DNA of 64,000 nucleotides from Proteiniphilum acetatigenes DSM 18083 (lineage in GTDB: Bacteria; Bacteroidota; Bacteroidia; Bacteroidales; Dysgonomonadaceae), in the NCBI RefSeq assembly GCF_000380985.1, contig NZ_KB905693.1, positions 1 to 64,000 on the forward strand, given 5' to 3'. The notes beneath the pieces were generated by a model. The model made no database searches. It was given only the letters and a program-made list of their open reading frames with translations, and was not told the origin of the DNA. How positions within the stretch are numbered: position 1 is the first letter of the stretch; every line of letters begins with the position of its first letter. This document shows positions 25,670 to 36,528 of the stretch, piece by piece. The translations under genes and the position numbers were made by a program.

Positions 25670-26971
25670 ATGAAATATTACAGTACAAATAAAAAAGTAC
25701 CGGTAGTTTCCCTTCAGGAAGCGGTGGTAAAAGGGTTGGCTCCGGACAGGGGGCTTTATATGCCCGAAAGGATTGCACAGCTTTCTGAAACCTTTTTCGC
25801 TGAGATTGGAAATTCCGGGTTGCAGGAAATCTCCAAAATTGTTGCGGAGGCATTTTTCGGGGAGGATATTCCAAAAGATAAGCTGGATGCCATTGTCGAC
25901 GGCACATTGAATTTTGAGATACCACTCAAAAAAGTGGAAGAGGGGATTTATGTGCTGGAACTGTTTCATGGTCCCACTTTCGCTTTCAAAGATGTGGGTG
26001 CCCGCTTTATGGCGCGGATGCTCTCCCATTTCGTTCAGGAACGGCAGGAAGAGGTGAATGTTCTCGTGGCTACTTCGGGAGATACCGGCAGCGCCGTTGC
26101 CAATGGTTTTCTGGGTGTGGAAGGGATCAACGTCTTTGTATTGTACCCCTCCGGAAAGGTAAGCAATATGCAGGAAGCCCAGTTCACTACACTGGGACAA
26201 AATATTGTCGCACTGGAGGTAGAAGGCACATTCGACGACTGCCAAGCTCTGGTGAAGTCGGCATTTATGGATGAGGAGTTGAACAGCCTGTTAAACCTAA
26301 CCTCTGCCAATTCAATTAATGTGGCCCGGTTCCTGCCGCAATCATTTTATTACTTCTGGGCCTACGCACAATTAGTACGGCAGACACAGTTCACAAAGAC
26401 AGTGATCTCCGTTCCGAGTGGAAATCTGGGGAATCTCACCGCAGGACTTTTCGCCAAACGGATGGGATTGCCGGTCGACCGGTTTATCGCCGCCAACAAC
26501 AGGAATGATGTTTTCCGGGAATATATCCAAACCGGGCAGTATAACCCAAAAGCATCGGTACAGACCATTGCCAATGCTATGGATGTGGGAGCTCCCAGTA
26601 ATTTCGATCGGATCCTCGACCTCTACGGACATTCGCACGCAGCGATCACTGACGATATTTCAGCATATCGATATAATGACGAAGAGATCAGAGCAACCAT
26701 CAATAAAGTTAATCGTCAGTCAGGATACCTTCTTGATCCGCACGGAGCATGTGCTTATATGGCACTGAAAGAAGGGAAAAAAGAGGACGAAACGGGGATA
26801 TTCCTCGCCACTGCACACCCGGCTAAATTTGGTGAGACGGTTGAAGCATGCACCGGAATTCCCGTACAAATACCAGATGCTCTGGCCATGTTTATGCAGC
26901 ACACAAAACAATCACTTCCTTTACCCAATGACTTCAATATGTTTAAAAAGAAGCTAATCGGCCAGTCTTAA
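25670..26971 (+). CDS. thrC: Threonine synthase
   Basis: The 433-residue protein starts MKYYSTNKKVPVVSLQEAV. The PLP lysine is Lys107 in FHGPTFAFKDVGARFMARML. LVATSGDTGSAVANGF binds the phosphate group, and SVPSGNLGNLTAGLFAKRMG and LATAHPAKF complete the fold-type II signatures. The length fits the longer (E. coli-like) threonine synthases. It converts O-phosphohomoserine to threonine, the final step of the operon that begins with thrA. Confidence 0.95.
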   Translation: MKYYSTNKKVPVVSLQEAVVKGLAPDRGLYMPERIAQLSETFFAEIGNSGLQEISKIVAEAFFGEDIPKDKLDAIVDGTLNFEIPLKKVEEGIYVLELFHGPTFAFKDVGARFMARMLSHFVQERQEEVNVLVATSGDTGSAVANGFLGVEGINVFVLYPSGKVSNMQEAQFTTLGQNIVALEVEGTFDDCQALVKSAFMDEELNSLLNLTSANSINVARFLPQSFYYFWAYAQLVRQTQFTKTVISVPSGNLGNLTAGLFAKRMGLPVDRFIAANNRNDVFREYIQTGQYNPKASVQTIANAMDVGAPSNFDRILDLYGHSHAAITDDISAYRYNDEEIRATINKVNRQSGYLLDPHGACAYMALKEGKKEDETGIFLATAHPAKFGETVEACTGIPVQIPDALAMFMQHTKQSLPLPNDFNMFKKKLIGQS

Positions 26972-26983
26972 GTTTCTTTTTAT

Positions 26984-26991
26984 TATTTTTG
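26984..26991 (+). promoter_or_regulatory. -7 element (TATTTTTG) before lptD
   Basis: It matches TAnnTTTG, 65 bp before the lptD start and just after thrC, so lptD probably has its own promoter. The -33 element is weak. Confidence 0.4.
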
Positions 26992-27055
26992 CTGCGAATT
27001 AATCCATTAATGTGTAGTTTTGCGTTCAAAACCATACGCTAACTGCTGATTCCGC

Positions 27056-29914
27056 ATGAGGCAACTATTACGATATATATTTTTATATTTTATACTGGCC
27101 ATCTTTTTGCAAGGTTTCTTTGTCCGCAAAGCAGCTGCAGCAACAGATCCGACAGTATGGAATGCCGCATCGGGATCAATCCTGTCAGAGAAGATAAAAC
27201 AGATGACTTCTATCAGGAAGGAGATCCTCGCCGATACGATAGGAAGAGGGAATGCCGGACAATCGGCACTCTCTGCCGACTCTGCAGCCATCACCCAACC
27301 GCAGGATTCCCTCCCGGCAAATCCCGACACTGTCTCCACAAAACAGGTATTGGAAACTGCAGTATTTTATACCGCCAAAGATTCCATGGTATTTACCGGT
27401 ACCAATATGGGCTACCTTTATGGGGATGCTGATGTCAAATATGGAAATTTAGCCATCAAAGGTGAGTATATCACTATGGATCTGGACAGTAGTATTATTT
27501 CATCTACTTTCGGACTCGATTCGGCAGGAAAAGAGTTTGGCTACCCTGTTTTCTCGGAAGGGGGAATGGAGTATGAGATGAAGAAAGTACGCTACAATTT
27601 CGATACCCGCAAAGCATTCATCAACAATGTTGTCACACAGCAGGGAGAGGGGCATATCGTGGCCAATGAGGCGAAGATGAATCCCGACAACTCTTTCTAT
27701 ATGCGGAATGCGAAATATACCACATGTGACCGGCACGACCATCCGCACTTCTACCTTAACCTGTCGAAAGCAAAAGTGCGTCCCGAGAAGGATGTCGTTA
27801 CCGGACCAGCATGGTTGGTAGTAGCCGATGTACCGCTATTTCCCATCGTACTGCCTTTTGCTTTCTTCCCCTTTACTAAAACCTATTCGTCGGGTATTAT
27901 CATGCCGAGTTACGGTGATGAGATGACACGGGGATTCTATCTTCAGAACGGCGGATATTATTTTGCATTGAGCGATTATATCGATCTGGCTGTCACGGGA
28001 GAGCTCTACACAAAAGGTTCATGGGGTATCGGCGCACGCTCCAACTATCGTAAACGATATAAATTCTCCGGGAATTTCAATGTATACTACCTCAACACCG
28101 TCACCGGGGAGAAAGAACTCAAAGATGTAGTACCCGAGGCCTATTCTGTAGCGCAAGACCTCCGCATCAACTGGACTCACTCGCAGGATCCGAAAGCCAA
28201 CATGTATCGTACCCTCTCGGCAAGTGTGAACTTTTCCACCAGCAGGAATAACCACAGGGATCTCAGCCGCCTCTACCAGCGGGAAGCCTCCCAAAACACC
28301 AAAAGTTCGAGTGTAAACATCACGCAACGTTTCCCTGATTCACCATGGAGCCTCTCGGCCACCATGAGCATCAACCAGGTGTCACGCGACTCTACCATTG
28401 CCGCCACATTGCCCAATCTCTCCCTCAACATGAGTCGAATCTACCCTTTTAAGAGGAAAAATGCAATAGGCAGTGAACGATGGTACGAAAAAATATCGAT
28501 GAGCTACTCCGGAGAGTTCCGTAACTCTATCACGACAAAAGAAGACCGATTTCTGAAATCGAATCTTATACACGACTGGACAAACGGTATGCGTCATAAC
28601 ATTCCCGTAAGCGCGACCTTCACCCTGTTCGATTTCATTCAGGTATCACCGTCATTCAATTACACAGAGCGCTGGTATACCGGTGCACATAAGCAAGCCT
28701 GGGATCCTGTCGCCGAGAGGCATGTTCCCGTAGATACCATACACGGATTGAAGCGTGTATATAATTACAGTACTTCGATCAGTGCACAGACAAAAGTGTA
28801 TGGGATGTACACTCCCTGGAAAGTTTTCGGAGACAAGGTTCAGGCAATCCGGCATGTATTTTCTCCCAGCATCAGCCTGAGTTACCAACCGGACTTCGGT
28901 GATCCGAGATACAATTTTTATGAAACATACACTTACAGGAACGAGTATGGCGAAGATGTGGAATACACCTATTCGCCCTATTCTAGCATGATGTTCGGAA
29001 CTGCTCCCCGAGGCGAAAGCGGAAGTATCGGCTTCGATTTCAAGAACAACGTTGAAATGAAAGTCCTGAGCGATAAAGATTCTACCGGAGTACGAAAGAT
29101 AAGTTTGATCGACGACCTGGGGATTAACTTCAGTTACAACATGATGGCCGATTCCATGAAGTGGAGCAACATCAATACAAATATCCGCCTGAAGTTATCA
29201 AAATCATACACCCTCAGCCTGAATGCTACCTGGGATCCCTATCTGTATGAGTTGGATCATAACAACACCCCCCGCAGGGTAGACAAACTCAGGGTACTGA
29301 ACGGCAAAGGATTCGGTAAACTGATGAATACCGGTACATCTTTCTCCTACTCTCTGAATCAGGATACTTTTAAAAAATGGTTCGGCCGCGACAATGGAAG
29401 TTCCGGGGAGAATGAAAACGAACCGGATCCGAATTTACCGGATGACGGTACAATAGGAGCAAACCCATATGAAGAAGCTGAAAGAAGAGGTGCATTCGAT
29501 CAACCCGACAGCTCTATGGGTGAATTCGACAGCGACGGTTATCTGAAGAATTCAGTGAATTGGAACCTCTCGTTTAATTATTCGTTACGGTACGGATACG
29601 GGGACTTTAATACCGATCGTATGGAGTATGAGGGAAGACTCACTCATAATTTCGGTCTGAGCGGTTCTATCCAGCCCACCAAGAACTGGAATTTCACTTT
29701 CAATACCGATTACAATTTCGATCAGAAGAAATTCACCAATATCAACTGTACACTCACACGGAATTTGCATTGCTGGAGCATGTCCGCCAGTTTTATCCCT
29801 ATAGGTCCCTATAAATCCTATAATTTCACCATCCGTGCCAACTCCTCACTACTGCAGGATTTGAAGTGGGACGAACGTAGTTCTCCGTATGACAGGGGCG
29901 TGAGTTGGTACTAA
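27056..29914 (+). CDS. lptD: LPS-assembly outer-membrane protein LptD (Bacteroidetes type)
   Basis: The 952-residue protein has a signal peptide (YIFLYFILAIFLQGFF...AAAA). An OstA/LptA-like beta-jellyroll segment follows: DSMVFTGTNMGYLYGDADVK, YNFDTRKAFINNVVTQQGEG, NSFYMRNAKYTTCDRHDHPH. The rest is a beta-barrel rich in aromatic residues that ends ...RGVSWY. The phrase WLVVADVPLFPIVLPFAFFP is typical of Bacteroidota LptD, where LptD transfers lipopolysaccharide to the outer leaflet. An acidic, Asn/Pro-rich insert near residues 780-830 is probably an extracellular loop. It stands alone downstream of the thr operon. Confidence 0.9.
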   Translation: MRQLLRYIFLYFILAIFLQGFFVRKAAAATDPTVWNAASGSILSEKIKQMTSIRKEILADTIGRGNAGQSALSADSAAITQPQDSLPANPDTVSTKQVLETAVFYTAKDSMVFTGTNMGYLYGDADVKYGNLAIKGEYITMDLDSSIISSTFGLDSAGKEFGYPVFSEGGMEYEMKKVRYNFDTRKAFINNVVTQQGEGHIVANEAKMNPDNSFYMRNAKYTTCDRHDHPHFYLNLSKAKVRPEKDVVTGPAWLVVADVPLFPIVLPFAFFPFTKTYSSGIIMPSYGDEMTRGFYLQNGGYYFALSDYIDLAVTGELYTKGSWGIGARSNYRKRYKFSGNFNVYYLNTVTGEKELKDVVPEAYSVAQDLRINWTHSQDPKANMYRTLSASVNFSTSRNNHRDLSRLYQREASQNTKSSSVNITQRFPDSPWSLSATMSINQVSRDSTIAATLPNLSLNMSRIYPFKRKNAIGSERWYEKISMSYSGEFRNSITTKEDRFLKSNLIHDWTNGMRHNIPVSATFTLFDFIQVSPSFNYTERWYTGAHKQAWDPVAERHVPVDTIHGLKRVYNYSTSISAQTKVYGMYTPWKVFGDKVQAIRHVFSPSISLSYQPDFGDPRYNFYETYTYRNEYGEDVEYTYSPYSSMMFGTAPRGESGSIGFDFKNNVEMKVLSDKDSTGVRKISLIDDLGINFSYNMMADSMKWSNINTNIRLKLSKSYTLSLNATWDPYLYELDHNNTPRRVDKLRVLNGKGFGKLMNTGTSFSYSLNQDTFKKWFGRDNGSSGENENEPDPNLPDDGTIGANPYEEAERRGAFDQPDSSMGEFDSDGYLKNSVNWNLSFNYSLRYGYGDFNTDRMEYEGRLTHNFGLSGSIQPTKNWNFTFNTDYNFDQKKFTNINCTLTRNLHCWSMSASFIPIGPYKSYNFTIRANSSLLQDLKWDERSSPYDRGVSWY

Positions 29915-29918
29915 TAAC

Positions 29919-29950
29919 GTGGAAGGGTGGAAAGGTGGAAAGGTGGAAAG
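29919..29950 (+). repeat. Short tandem repeat (GGTGGAAA) after lptD
   Basis: Four near-perfect units of about 8 bp lie directly behind the lptD stop codon. A slippage-prone array with no evident function. Confidence 0.6.
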
Positions 29951-29990
29951 ATGATTAGGTACGAAGGTAGCTTTCCCGGCTGTAACCGGA

Positions 29991-31259
29991 TTATTTCTTA
30001 TCTCCCCAGAGTTTTCTCATAAGTTCATTCATTTTCGATTCGGCGGGATTGGGCTGAGGGTCCCAAAAACGACTATTCTTTAACTCTTTGGGTAAATACT
30101 CCTGCTTCACAAAATTATTTTCATAATCGTGTGCGTACTTGTATTCCTTCCCGTAATCAAGTTCCTTCATCAGCGAAGTGGGAGCATTGCGCAAATGTAA
30201 CGGTACGGGCAGGTTACCGGTCTTCTCCACTTTCGCCATAGCACTGTCAATAGCCAGGTAGGCTGAATTGCTTTTAGGAGATGCAGCCAGATAGATGGTA
30301 GTTTCTGCCAATACGATGCGCCCTTCCGGCCAACCGATCTTCTGTAATGTATCGAAACAAGCATTCGCCAGCAACAACGCATTGGGATTTGCCAGGCCGA
30401 TATCCTCAGCTGCCGAGATAACCAGCCTCCGGGCAATGAACTTAGGATCTTCCCCACCCGCTACCATCCGGGCCAGCCAGTAGATCGCCGCATCAGGATC
30501 ACTCCCCCTTATCGATTTGATAAAAGCGGAAATGATATCATAATGCATCTCACCGCCTTTATCATAAGCAGCCGGATTCTCCTGCAAACGCTCGGTCACC
30601 ATCTTGTCAGTAACCACGATTGCTTCATCACTGTCGGAAGCCACCGTCAGATCCAGTATATTGAGTAGTTTCCGGGCATCCCCGCCTGAGAAACGGAACA
30701 ACGCATCGGTTTCTTTAATTTCTATTTCCTTCTCTTTCAGGATCATATCTTCCGTGAGAGCACGGTTCAGTAATTGTTCCAGTTCCTTTTTCTCTAACGG
30801 TTTCAACACATATACCTGACAACGGGAGAGCAATGGACGAATCACCTCGAAAGAAGGATTCTCGGTGGTAGCACCGATCAGTGTAACAATACCCGTCTCT
30901 ACGGCATTCAACAGGGAATCCTGCTGTGACTTGCTAAAACGGTGGATCTCGTCGATAAAAAGGATGGGTGCCGAGGATTCAAAAAAGCGGTTGTTTCTGG
31001 CCTTTTCAATCACTTCACGCACATCCTTCACGCCGGAGTTGATTGCACTCAACTTATAAAAAGGGGCATTCAGCGTGTTGGCGATGATATTTGCAAGCGT
31101 GGTCTTACCCACACCGGGAGGACCCCAGAGAATGATAGAAGGTATTCTTCCCGAGTCAATCATCCGACGCAATACCGCTCCCTTACCGATCAGATGCGAT
31201 TGTCCGATCAGTTCATCAAGGTGTTGCGGCCGGAGCCGTTCGGCAAGAGGTGTACTCAT
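29991..31259 (-). CDS. rarA: Replication-associated recombination protein A (MgsA/RarA AAA+ ATPase)
   Basis: The 422-residue protein begins [20 protein letters not shown]. It has Walker [10 protein letters not shown], Walker [20 protein letters not shown], sensor 1 [13 protein letters not shown] and a sensor 2 region ([16 protein letters not shown]), followed by the C-terminal tetramerisation domain of MgsA/RarA/Wrnip1 proteins ([40 protein letters not shown]). It acts at stalled replication forks in the cytoplasm. It is transcribed divergently from the transporter gene at 31344. Confidence 0.95.
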   Translation of the reverse strand: MSTPLAERLRPQHLDELIGQSHLIGKGAVLRRMIDSGRIPSIILWGPPGVGKTTLANIIANTLNAPFYKLSAINSGVKDVREVIEKARNNRFFESSAPILFIDEIHRFSKSQQDSLLNAVETGIVTLIGATTENPSFEVIRPLLSRCQVYVLKPLEKKELEQLLNRALTEDMILKEKEIEIKETDALFRFSGGDARKLLNILDLTVASDSDEAIVVTDKMVTERLQENPAAYDKGGEMHYDIISAFIKSIRGSDPDAAIYWLARMVAGGEDPKFIARRLVISAAEDIGLANPNALLLANACFDTLQKIGWPEGRIVLAETTIYLAASPKSNSAYLAIDSAMAKVEKTGNLPVPLHLRNAPTSLMKELDYGKEYKYAHDYENNFVKQEYLPKELKNSRFWDPQPNPAESKMNELMRKLWGDKK

Positions 31260-31282
31260 AGAAATTCTGTTTAGATGTTTTA

Positions 31283-31318
31283 CAAAGTTAGTATTTCTTA
31301 CAGGAAATGCTAACTTTG
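31283..31318. promoter_or_regulatory. Overlapping divergent promoters of rarA and the symporter gene
   Basis: TAACTTTG (-7) occurs on the plus strand at 31311-31318 and on the minus strand at 31290-31283. Together they form an imperfect 14-bp inverted repeat, AAAGTTAGTATTTC / GAAATGCTAACTTT, around 6 bp. Each -7 element overlaps the place where the opposite promoter's -33 box would lie. Confidence 0.55.
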
Positions 31319-31343
31319 CAACTTAAAATCAATCGGTCATCCA

Positions 31344-32309
31344 ATGCAATTGACTCCATTACTATCTCTTTTCGGGAATCTTGAACAGCTCGACACAATC
31401 CGGCTGAACTTTAACCAGGAAAGTGTCAACCTGATGAATATCGCCATTGCCTTTATTATGTTCGGCGTGGCACTAAGCATCAAGCCCCAACATTTTAAAA
31501 CACTGATATTCAACCCAAAGCCAGTATTACTGGGTGTAATTGCACAATATATACTTCTTCCGGCACTTACTTTTGTACTGGTGATCCTGCTGCGTCCCAG
31601 TACCGCCGTGGCTATGGGGATGATATTGGTAGCAGCCTGCCCCGGCGGCAACGTATCAAATCTGATCTCCTCCATATCGAAATCGAATATCACCCTTTCA
31701 GTAAGTCTCACGGCTATCACAACTGTAATGAGCCTCTTTATGACACCGTTCAATTTTGCCTTCTGGGGTGGACTCTATGCGAAGCATTCACCCTTGCTGG
31801 TTCCTATCACAATTGATCCGGTAGAGATGTTCCGGACTGTCTTCCTGATCCTGGGTATCCCCGTGATTCTGGGAATGTTCGTGGGGATAAAATTCCCGGT
31901 ATTCGCAAGAAAAATCGACAGAAGTGTACAGGCCGCTTCTATCATCTTTTTCGTGGGTTTCATCGTGGCAGCCCTGGCAGGAAATTTTGACCTCTTCCTA
32001 CGCTATATCCATTTGATATTCTTTCTGGTACTTATCCATAACGGATTGGCATTTTTAAGCGGATATTTCTTACCGAAAACATTTAAAGTAAGCGAAATCA
32101 ACAGCAGAACCATTTCCATAGAGACCGGTATCCAGAACTCGGGACTGGGACTTGCACTGATCTTTAATCCAAGGATATTCCCACCCGAATTACATCTGGG
32201 AGGGATGGCCTTTATCGCCGCATGGTGGGGAATATGGCATATCGTTGCCGGGCTCTTGTTGGCTTTTTACTGGAGAAGACGTGTGATTACTCCCGCAGTA
32301 ATGCCTTAA
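31344..32309 (+). CDS. Bile acid:sodium symporter family (BASS) transporter
   Basis: The 321-residue protein has about nine or ten hydrophobic segments. The BASS-family signatures are clear: MNIAIAFIMFGVALSIKPQH, MILVAACPGGNVSNLISSIS and SIETGIQNSGLGLALIFNP, the last two being the crossing segments that bind sodium. In bacteria such proteins take up organic anions; the substrate is unknown. The next gene follows after 44 bp and is probably cotranscribed. Confidence 0.88.
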   Translation: MQLTPLLSLFGNLEQLDTIRLNFNQESVNLMNIAIAFIMFGVALSIKPQHFKTLIFNPKPVLLGVIAQYILLPALTFVLVILLRPSTAVAMGMILVAACPGGNVSNLISSISKSNITLSVSLTAITTVMSLFMTPFNFAFWGGLYAKHSPLLVPITIDPVEMFRTVFLILGIPVILGMFVGIKFPVFARKIDRSVQAASIIFFVGFIVAALAGNFDLFLRYIHLIFFLVLIHNGLAFLSGYFLPKTFKVSEINSRTISIETGIQNSGLGLALIFNPRIFPPELHLGGMAFIAAWWGIWHIVAGLLLAFYWRRRVITPAVMP

Positions 32310-32353
32310 ACCAATCCTGTTTCCCTGATATTATTGATCAAAACATCCAAGAT

Positions 32354-33664
32354 ATGATATACCGTTACGATTTTCGTTATGCATTGGCCAAGATACCGGT
32401 GAATACCGCCCTGAGATTAAACTTCAGGAAACTGGTATTTGTCGGGATGAAGGAAAATGTATCCAAAAAAAGAGCGATCATCTTCGCTCCTAACCACCGC
32501 AATGCACTGATAGACGCACTGATACTGGTCTTCGCCAGCTATCACCGTAAACAGATTGTATTTCTGGCGCGTGCCGATATTTTTAAAAAGAGCTTTATGG
32601 CATGGCTGCTGAGAGGAATGCGTATTATGCCGGTCTTCCGCATCCGCGACGGCAAGGATAACCTGGACAAAAATAATGAGATCTTCAACAATGCCGCCCG
32701 TATCCTGCGAAAAAATAATCCTATCGCGCTCTTTCCCGAAGCAAAACATAACCCTAAGCAATCGCTTTTACCTATACAAAAAGCTGTCCCCCGCATCGTA
32801 TTACCCACCGAAGCATCCGTCGACTTTCAACTGCGGAGCCAGATTGTTCCCGTATCTATCTATTACAGGGATATGTTCGGTTTTCTGTCGGACGTTTATG
32901 TTACTTTCGGTACACCCATCGAAGTCTCCGGTTACAAGGATATGTATAATGAGAATTCCGTCCTGGCGATCAATCAGTTGAGGCAGGAGCTGGAAAACCG
33001 GCTCAAATCGATGGTGGTCAATATATGGAATGATGAGTTTTATAATGAATACTCTCACGCCATTGACTGGAATGGCGACCGGATTGCAAGGGAAAAATTC
33101 TCCGGGAGGAAAGACGATTTTCTCCAGGCTGCGCTTTATATAGTGAAAAAACTGGATGAGCTATACGAAAACAATCGCGTGGCGTTCGATCAAAAGACGG
33201 CCGGTTTCCGTGAAGCCTGTATCCTATTGAAAAAGCATGGATTTACATCAAAAGACCGGTTAGGGAATCCTTCTTCCGTATGGAACCTTTTCACCCGTTT
33301 TACCGCTCTTATCCTCAGTGCTCCTATAGCCTTTTTCGGATTCCTGAACGGCATCTTCCCCATCCTTATCAATAAAAAATTATCAAGCCTGTTCAAAGAC
33401 AAGCAGTTTATCCCTTCTGCAAGATATGCGTCGGGGCTCTTTTTTGTACCCATATTCGACCTTATCCAGTCTCTTATTGTCGGGGCTGTTACAAAGAACT
33501 GGCTCCTGGCACTCGGTTATTTTATCCTGATGCCGTTAACTTTCTATTTCGCCCTTTACTGGCGCAAATGGTTCAAAACAGGACGACGGGATTGTAAAGT
33601 ACGCCGATTCGCAAAACAGCACCCGAATACATGGAAACGGGTGCTGGAACTTATCCGATTGTAA
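32354..33664 (+). CDS. PlsC-like glycerophosphate acyltransferase
   Basis: The start was set at ATG 32354 (MIYRYDFRYALAK); the frame upstream overlaps the symporter gene. The 436-residue protein has an acyltransferase domain with IIFAPNHRNALIDALIL (His and Asp of the catalytic NHxxxxxD motif, with one more residue than the usual HX4D, as in eukaryotic Gpt-type and many Bacteroidota proteins), MRIMPVFRIRDGKDNL and IALFPEAKHN. Two hydrophobic segments near the C-terminus (ALILSAPIAFFGFLNGIFPI, WLLALGYFILMPLTFYFAL) anchor it in the membrane. It probably acylates glycerol-phosphate or lysophosphatidate in phospholipid synthesis. Confidence 0.83.
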   Translation: MIYRYDFRYALAKIPVNTALRLNFRKLVFVGMKENVSKKRAIIFAPNHRNALIDALILVFASYHRKQIVFLARADIFKKSFMAWLLRGMRIMPVFRIRDGKDNLDKNNEIFNNAARILRKNNPIALFPEAKHNPKQSLLPIQKAVPRIVLPTEASVDFQLRSQIVPVSIYYRDMFGFLSDVYVTFGTPIEVSGYKDMYNENSVLAINQLRQELENRLKSMVVNIWNDEFYNEYSHAIDWNGDRIAREKFSGRKDDFLQAALYIVKKLDELYENNRVAFDQKTAGFREACILLKKHGFTSKDRLGNPSSVWNLFTRFTALILSAPIAFFGFLNGIFPILINKKLSSLFKDKQFIPSARYASGLFFVPIFDLIQSLIVGAVTKNWLLALGYFILMPLTFYFALYWRKWFKTGRRDCKVRRFAKQHPNTWKRVLELIRL

Positions 33665-33722
33665 TTTAATTACCAATTACTAATTACCAATCAACACATC
33701 AGTAAATCATCACATTATCAAA

Positions 33723-36341
33723 TCAATAATCATTCAATTTCTGGACAATTGAGTCTACAGCCGCAATCAACCCATCGGCGTTCCTGCCGCCAGCGGTAGC
33801 GAAATGTGGTTGTCCGCCTCCACCGCCCTGAATATGTTTGGCCGCTTCACGTATCATATTTCCGGCGTGCAACCCTCCGGCCACCAGATCATCCGTCAGC
33901 ATAACGGTAAGGCTGGGTTTTCCGTCAGTAGAAGTTCCACCCACAAACATCATCTTCTCCGGGAACTGTCCTTTCAGTTGATAAGCGATATCTTTCACTA
34001 CGTCAACCGGTCCCATCGGCATAATCAGCTTAAAGAGGGTTATACCATGGATATCCTGTTTTTTATCAATAATCCGCTGCTTCAACTGTTCGGTCTTCTC
34101 TTTCACATACTCCCGGATCTCTTTTTCCATCTCTTCATTGTCGGCAAGCAACCGGCGGACCCCCTGCATTACATCAGGCACATTATGCAATAGATTCTTT
34201 ATCTCGACTAATGCATCTTCTTTAGCATAAAGATAATTTTCACACACTTTTGCTGTTACCGCCTCGATACGGCGTACACCGGCCGAAATGGCACTCTCGG
34301 TAATGATACGGAATGTGCCGATACGTCCCGTAGATGAGATATGCGTACCACCGCACAATTCAATAGAAGAACCGAAACGGACAGTACGTACGTCATCGCC
34401 GTATTTCTCACCGAACAATGCCATTGCTCCCTGGGCTTTTGCCTCTTCTATAGGCACGTGGCGATGCTCTTCAATAGGATAATTACTCCGTATTTTTGCA
34501 GTCACCCGTCTTTCCACTTCACGAATCTCTTCGGGTGTCATCTTCCCGAAATGGGAGAAGTCGAACCGCAGCAGTTCAGGGGATACATACGACCCTTTCT
34601 GTTCCACATGCATGCCTAACACCTCACGAAGCGCTTCGTGCATCAGGTGGGTAGCAGTATGGTTACATTCGGTAGCCGTCCGCTTTTCTGTATTGATCCG
34701 GGCAGTAAAGGTTCCTTCTATATTTGCCGGTAATTTCCACGTAAAATGCACTGCCAGATTATTCTCCCGCTTGGTATCAAAAATATCGATCTTCTCGCCT
34801 TCTTCAGGAATCAGCCAGCCGGTATCACCCACCTGTCCCCCCATTTCAGCATAGAAGGGAGAGCGTGAAAGCACAATCTGAAAGAATTCCCTGTTCTTTT
34901 GTTTTACAGCACGATAACGCAGTATACGGGTTTCGGTTTCGGTTTCGTCATATCCTGTAAACTCCGGTTCACCATCACGCACTTTAGTCCAATCGCCGGT
35001 CTCTACCGCAGCGGCATTACGGGCACGTTGTTTCTGCTTCTCCATTTCAGTACTGAAGCCGGCTACGTCGACCGTCATGCCGTGTTCACGCAGGATCAGT
35101 TCCGTTAAATCCAGCGGGAAACCAAAAGTATCATAAAGCTGGAAAGCCACTTCGCCGCTCAACACCCCACCCTCCTGTTCGGGCAGGTTTTTCTCCAGGA
35201 GACGGATACCGGTTTCCAGCGTTCGCAGGAACGATTCTTCCTCCTCTTTCATTACCTTCTCAATAAGCATCTGCTGTGCTGCCAGTTCGGGATAAGCATC
35301 ACCCATCACTTCAATAAGCGTAGGGATAAGTCTGTACATAAACGATTCGTGCATTTCCAGGAAAGTATAACCGTAACGTACCGCACGTCGCAGGATACGG
35401 CGGATCACATAACCCGCTTTGGCATTCGAGGGGAGTTGTCCGTCGGTAATGGAGAAAGCGATGGTACGCAGATGGTCGGCAACGACGCGCATTGCTACAT
35501 CTTTCGCAGTATCTTCGCCATAAAGCGCGTTACTTATCTCTCCTATTTTTCGGATTATAGGCTGAAAAAGGTCGGTATCGTAATTCGACAGTTTACCCTG
35601 TACCGCCATACAGAGCCGTTCAAATCCCATTCCGGTATCAATCACTTTAGCGGGAAGCGGCTCCAACGAACCGTCTGCTTTACGGTTATACTGCATAAAC
35701 ACCAGGTTCCATATCTCAATCACCTGGGGGTGACCCTGATTCACGAGCGACAATCCGTCTATTTTAGTCCGTTCTTCTTCTGGACGAATATCGATATGAA
35801 TTTCGGAACAGGGGCCGCAGGGCCCCGTATCGCCCATCTCCCAGAAATTATCATGTTTATTGCCGTTGATAATCCGTTCTTTGGGCAGATATTCTTCCCA
35901 GTAAGCAGCCGCCTCGTCGTCCCGTTCGAGATTTTCTTCAGCAGCCCCTTCAAAAACGGTGACGTACAACCGTTCTTTATCTAATCCAAGCACCTCCGTC
36001 AGATATTCCCATGCCCATGCAATGGCCTCTTTCTTGAAATAGTCGCCGAACGACCAGTTGCCCAGCATCTCGAACATGGTATGGTGGTAAGTATCATGTC
36101 CCACCTCCTCCAGATCGTTATGTTTTCCGCTCACGCGCAGGCATTTCTGCGAATCGGCTACGCGCGGATATTTCACCGGCGCATTTCCCAGAATAATATC
36201 CTTAAACTGATTCATACCTGCATTGGTAAACATCAGTGTAGGGTCATCTTTTATCACCATGGGAGCTGAAGGCACGATCCGGTGCTCTTTCGATTGGAAA
36301 AAATCTTTAAACGACTGTCTAATCTCTTTGGAAGTCATCAT
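33723..36341 (-). CDS. alaS: Alanyl-tRNA synthetase
   Basis: The 872-residue protein has the normal length. It has the class II aminoacylation domain ([54 protein letters not shown]), the editing domain with [17 protein letters not shown] and the zinc-binding [17 protein letters not shown], and the C-terminal glycine-rich [14 protein letters not shown]. It charges tRNA-Ala in the cytoplasm. The frame is intact and has its own promoter. Confidence 0.98.
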   Translation of the reverse strand: MMTSKEIRQSFKDFFQSKEHRIVPSAPMVIKDDPTLMFTNAGMNQFKDIILGNAPVKYPRVADSQKCLRVSGKHNDLEEVGHDTYHHTMFEMLGNWSFGDYFKKEAIAWAWEYLTEVLGLDKERLYVTVFEGAAEENLERDDEAAAYWEEYLPKERIINGNKHDNFWEMGDTGPCGPCSEIHIDIRPEEERTKIDGLSLVNQGHPQVIEIWNLVFMQYNRKADGSLEPLPAKVIDTGMGFERLCMAVQGKLSNYDTDLFQPIIRKIGEISNALYGEDTAKDVAMRVVADHLRTIAFSITDGQLPSNAKAGYVIRRILRRAVRYGYTFLEMHESFMYRLIPTLIEVMGDAYPELAAQQMLIEKVMKEEEESFLRTLETGIRLLEKNLPEQEGGVLSGEVAFQLYDTFGFPLDLTELILREHGMTVDVAGFSTEMEKQKQRARNAAAVETGDWTKVRDGEPEFTGYDETETETRILRYRAVKQKNREFFQIVLSRSPFYAEMGGQVGDTGWLIPEEGEKIDIFDTKRENNLAVHFTWKLPANIEGTFTARINTEKRTATECNHTATHLMHEALREVLGMHVEQKGSYVSPELLRFDFSHFGKMTPEEIREVERRVTAKIRSNYPIEEHRHVPIEEAKAQGAMALFGEKYGDDVRTVRFGSSIELCGGTHISSTGRIGTFRIITESAISAGVRRIEAVTAKVCENYLYAKEDALVEIKNLLHNVPDVMQGVRRLLADNEEMEKEIREYVKEKTEQLKQRIIDKKQDIHGITLFKLIMPMGPVDVVKDIAYQLKGQFPEKMMFVGGTSTDGKPSLTVMLTDDLVAGGLHAGNMIREAAKHIQGGGGGQPHFATAGGRNADGLIAAVDSIVQKLNDY

Positions 36342-36465
36342 ACGGGTTATATGTTATACATTTACTGTTCAGGGCTAAGAATAACCGGTTCCGGATTACC
36401 TGCTTCGGAATTTTCCGTTTTCTCCGATTTTCTCCCTGCCTTTTGCTCTTTATTTAAACAGAACG

Positions 36466-36496
36466 CAAAATTACATGAAAAACTTCATATCCCCAA
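36466..36496 (-). promoter_or_regulatory. Promoter of alaS
   Basis: Read on the minus strand, TTG (36496-36494) is followed after 20 bp by TAATTTTG (36473-36466), a very good Bacteroidetes promoter, giving a leader of about 115 nt before alaS. It lies just past the 3' end of the deleted aldo/keto reductase gene. Confidence 0.65.
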
Positions 36497-36528
36497 GTGA
36501 GTAAATGAAAACCACTTCCGAAGTTTCT

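Noticed and set aside
35349-35984. 211-codon plus-strand ORF inside alaS
   Set aside because: It is antisense to the catalytic and anticodon-recognition regions of a complete alaS; no motif is recognised.
36342-36465. Possible T-box or riboswitch in the alaS leader
   Set aside because: The ~115-nt leader shows no T-box core or terminator/antiterminator pair.
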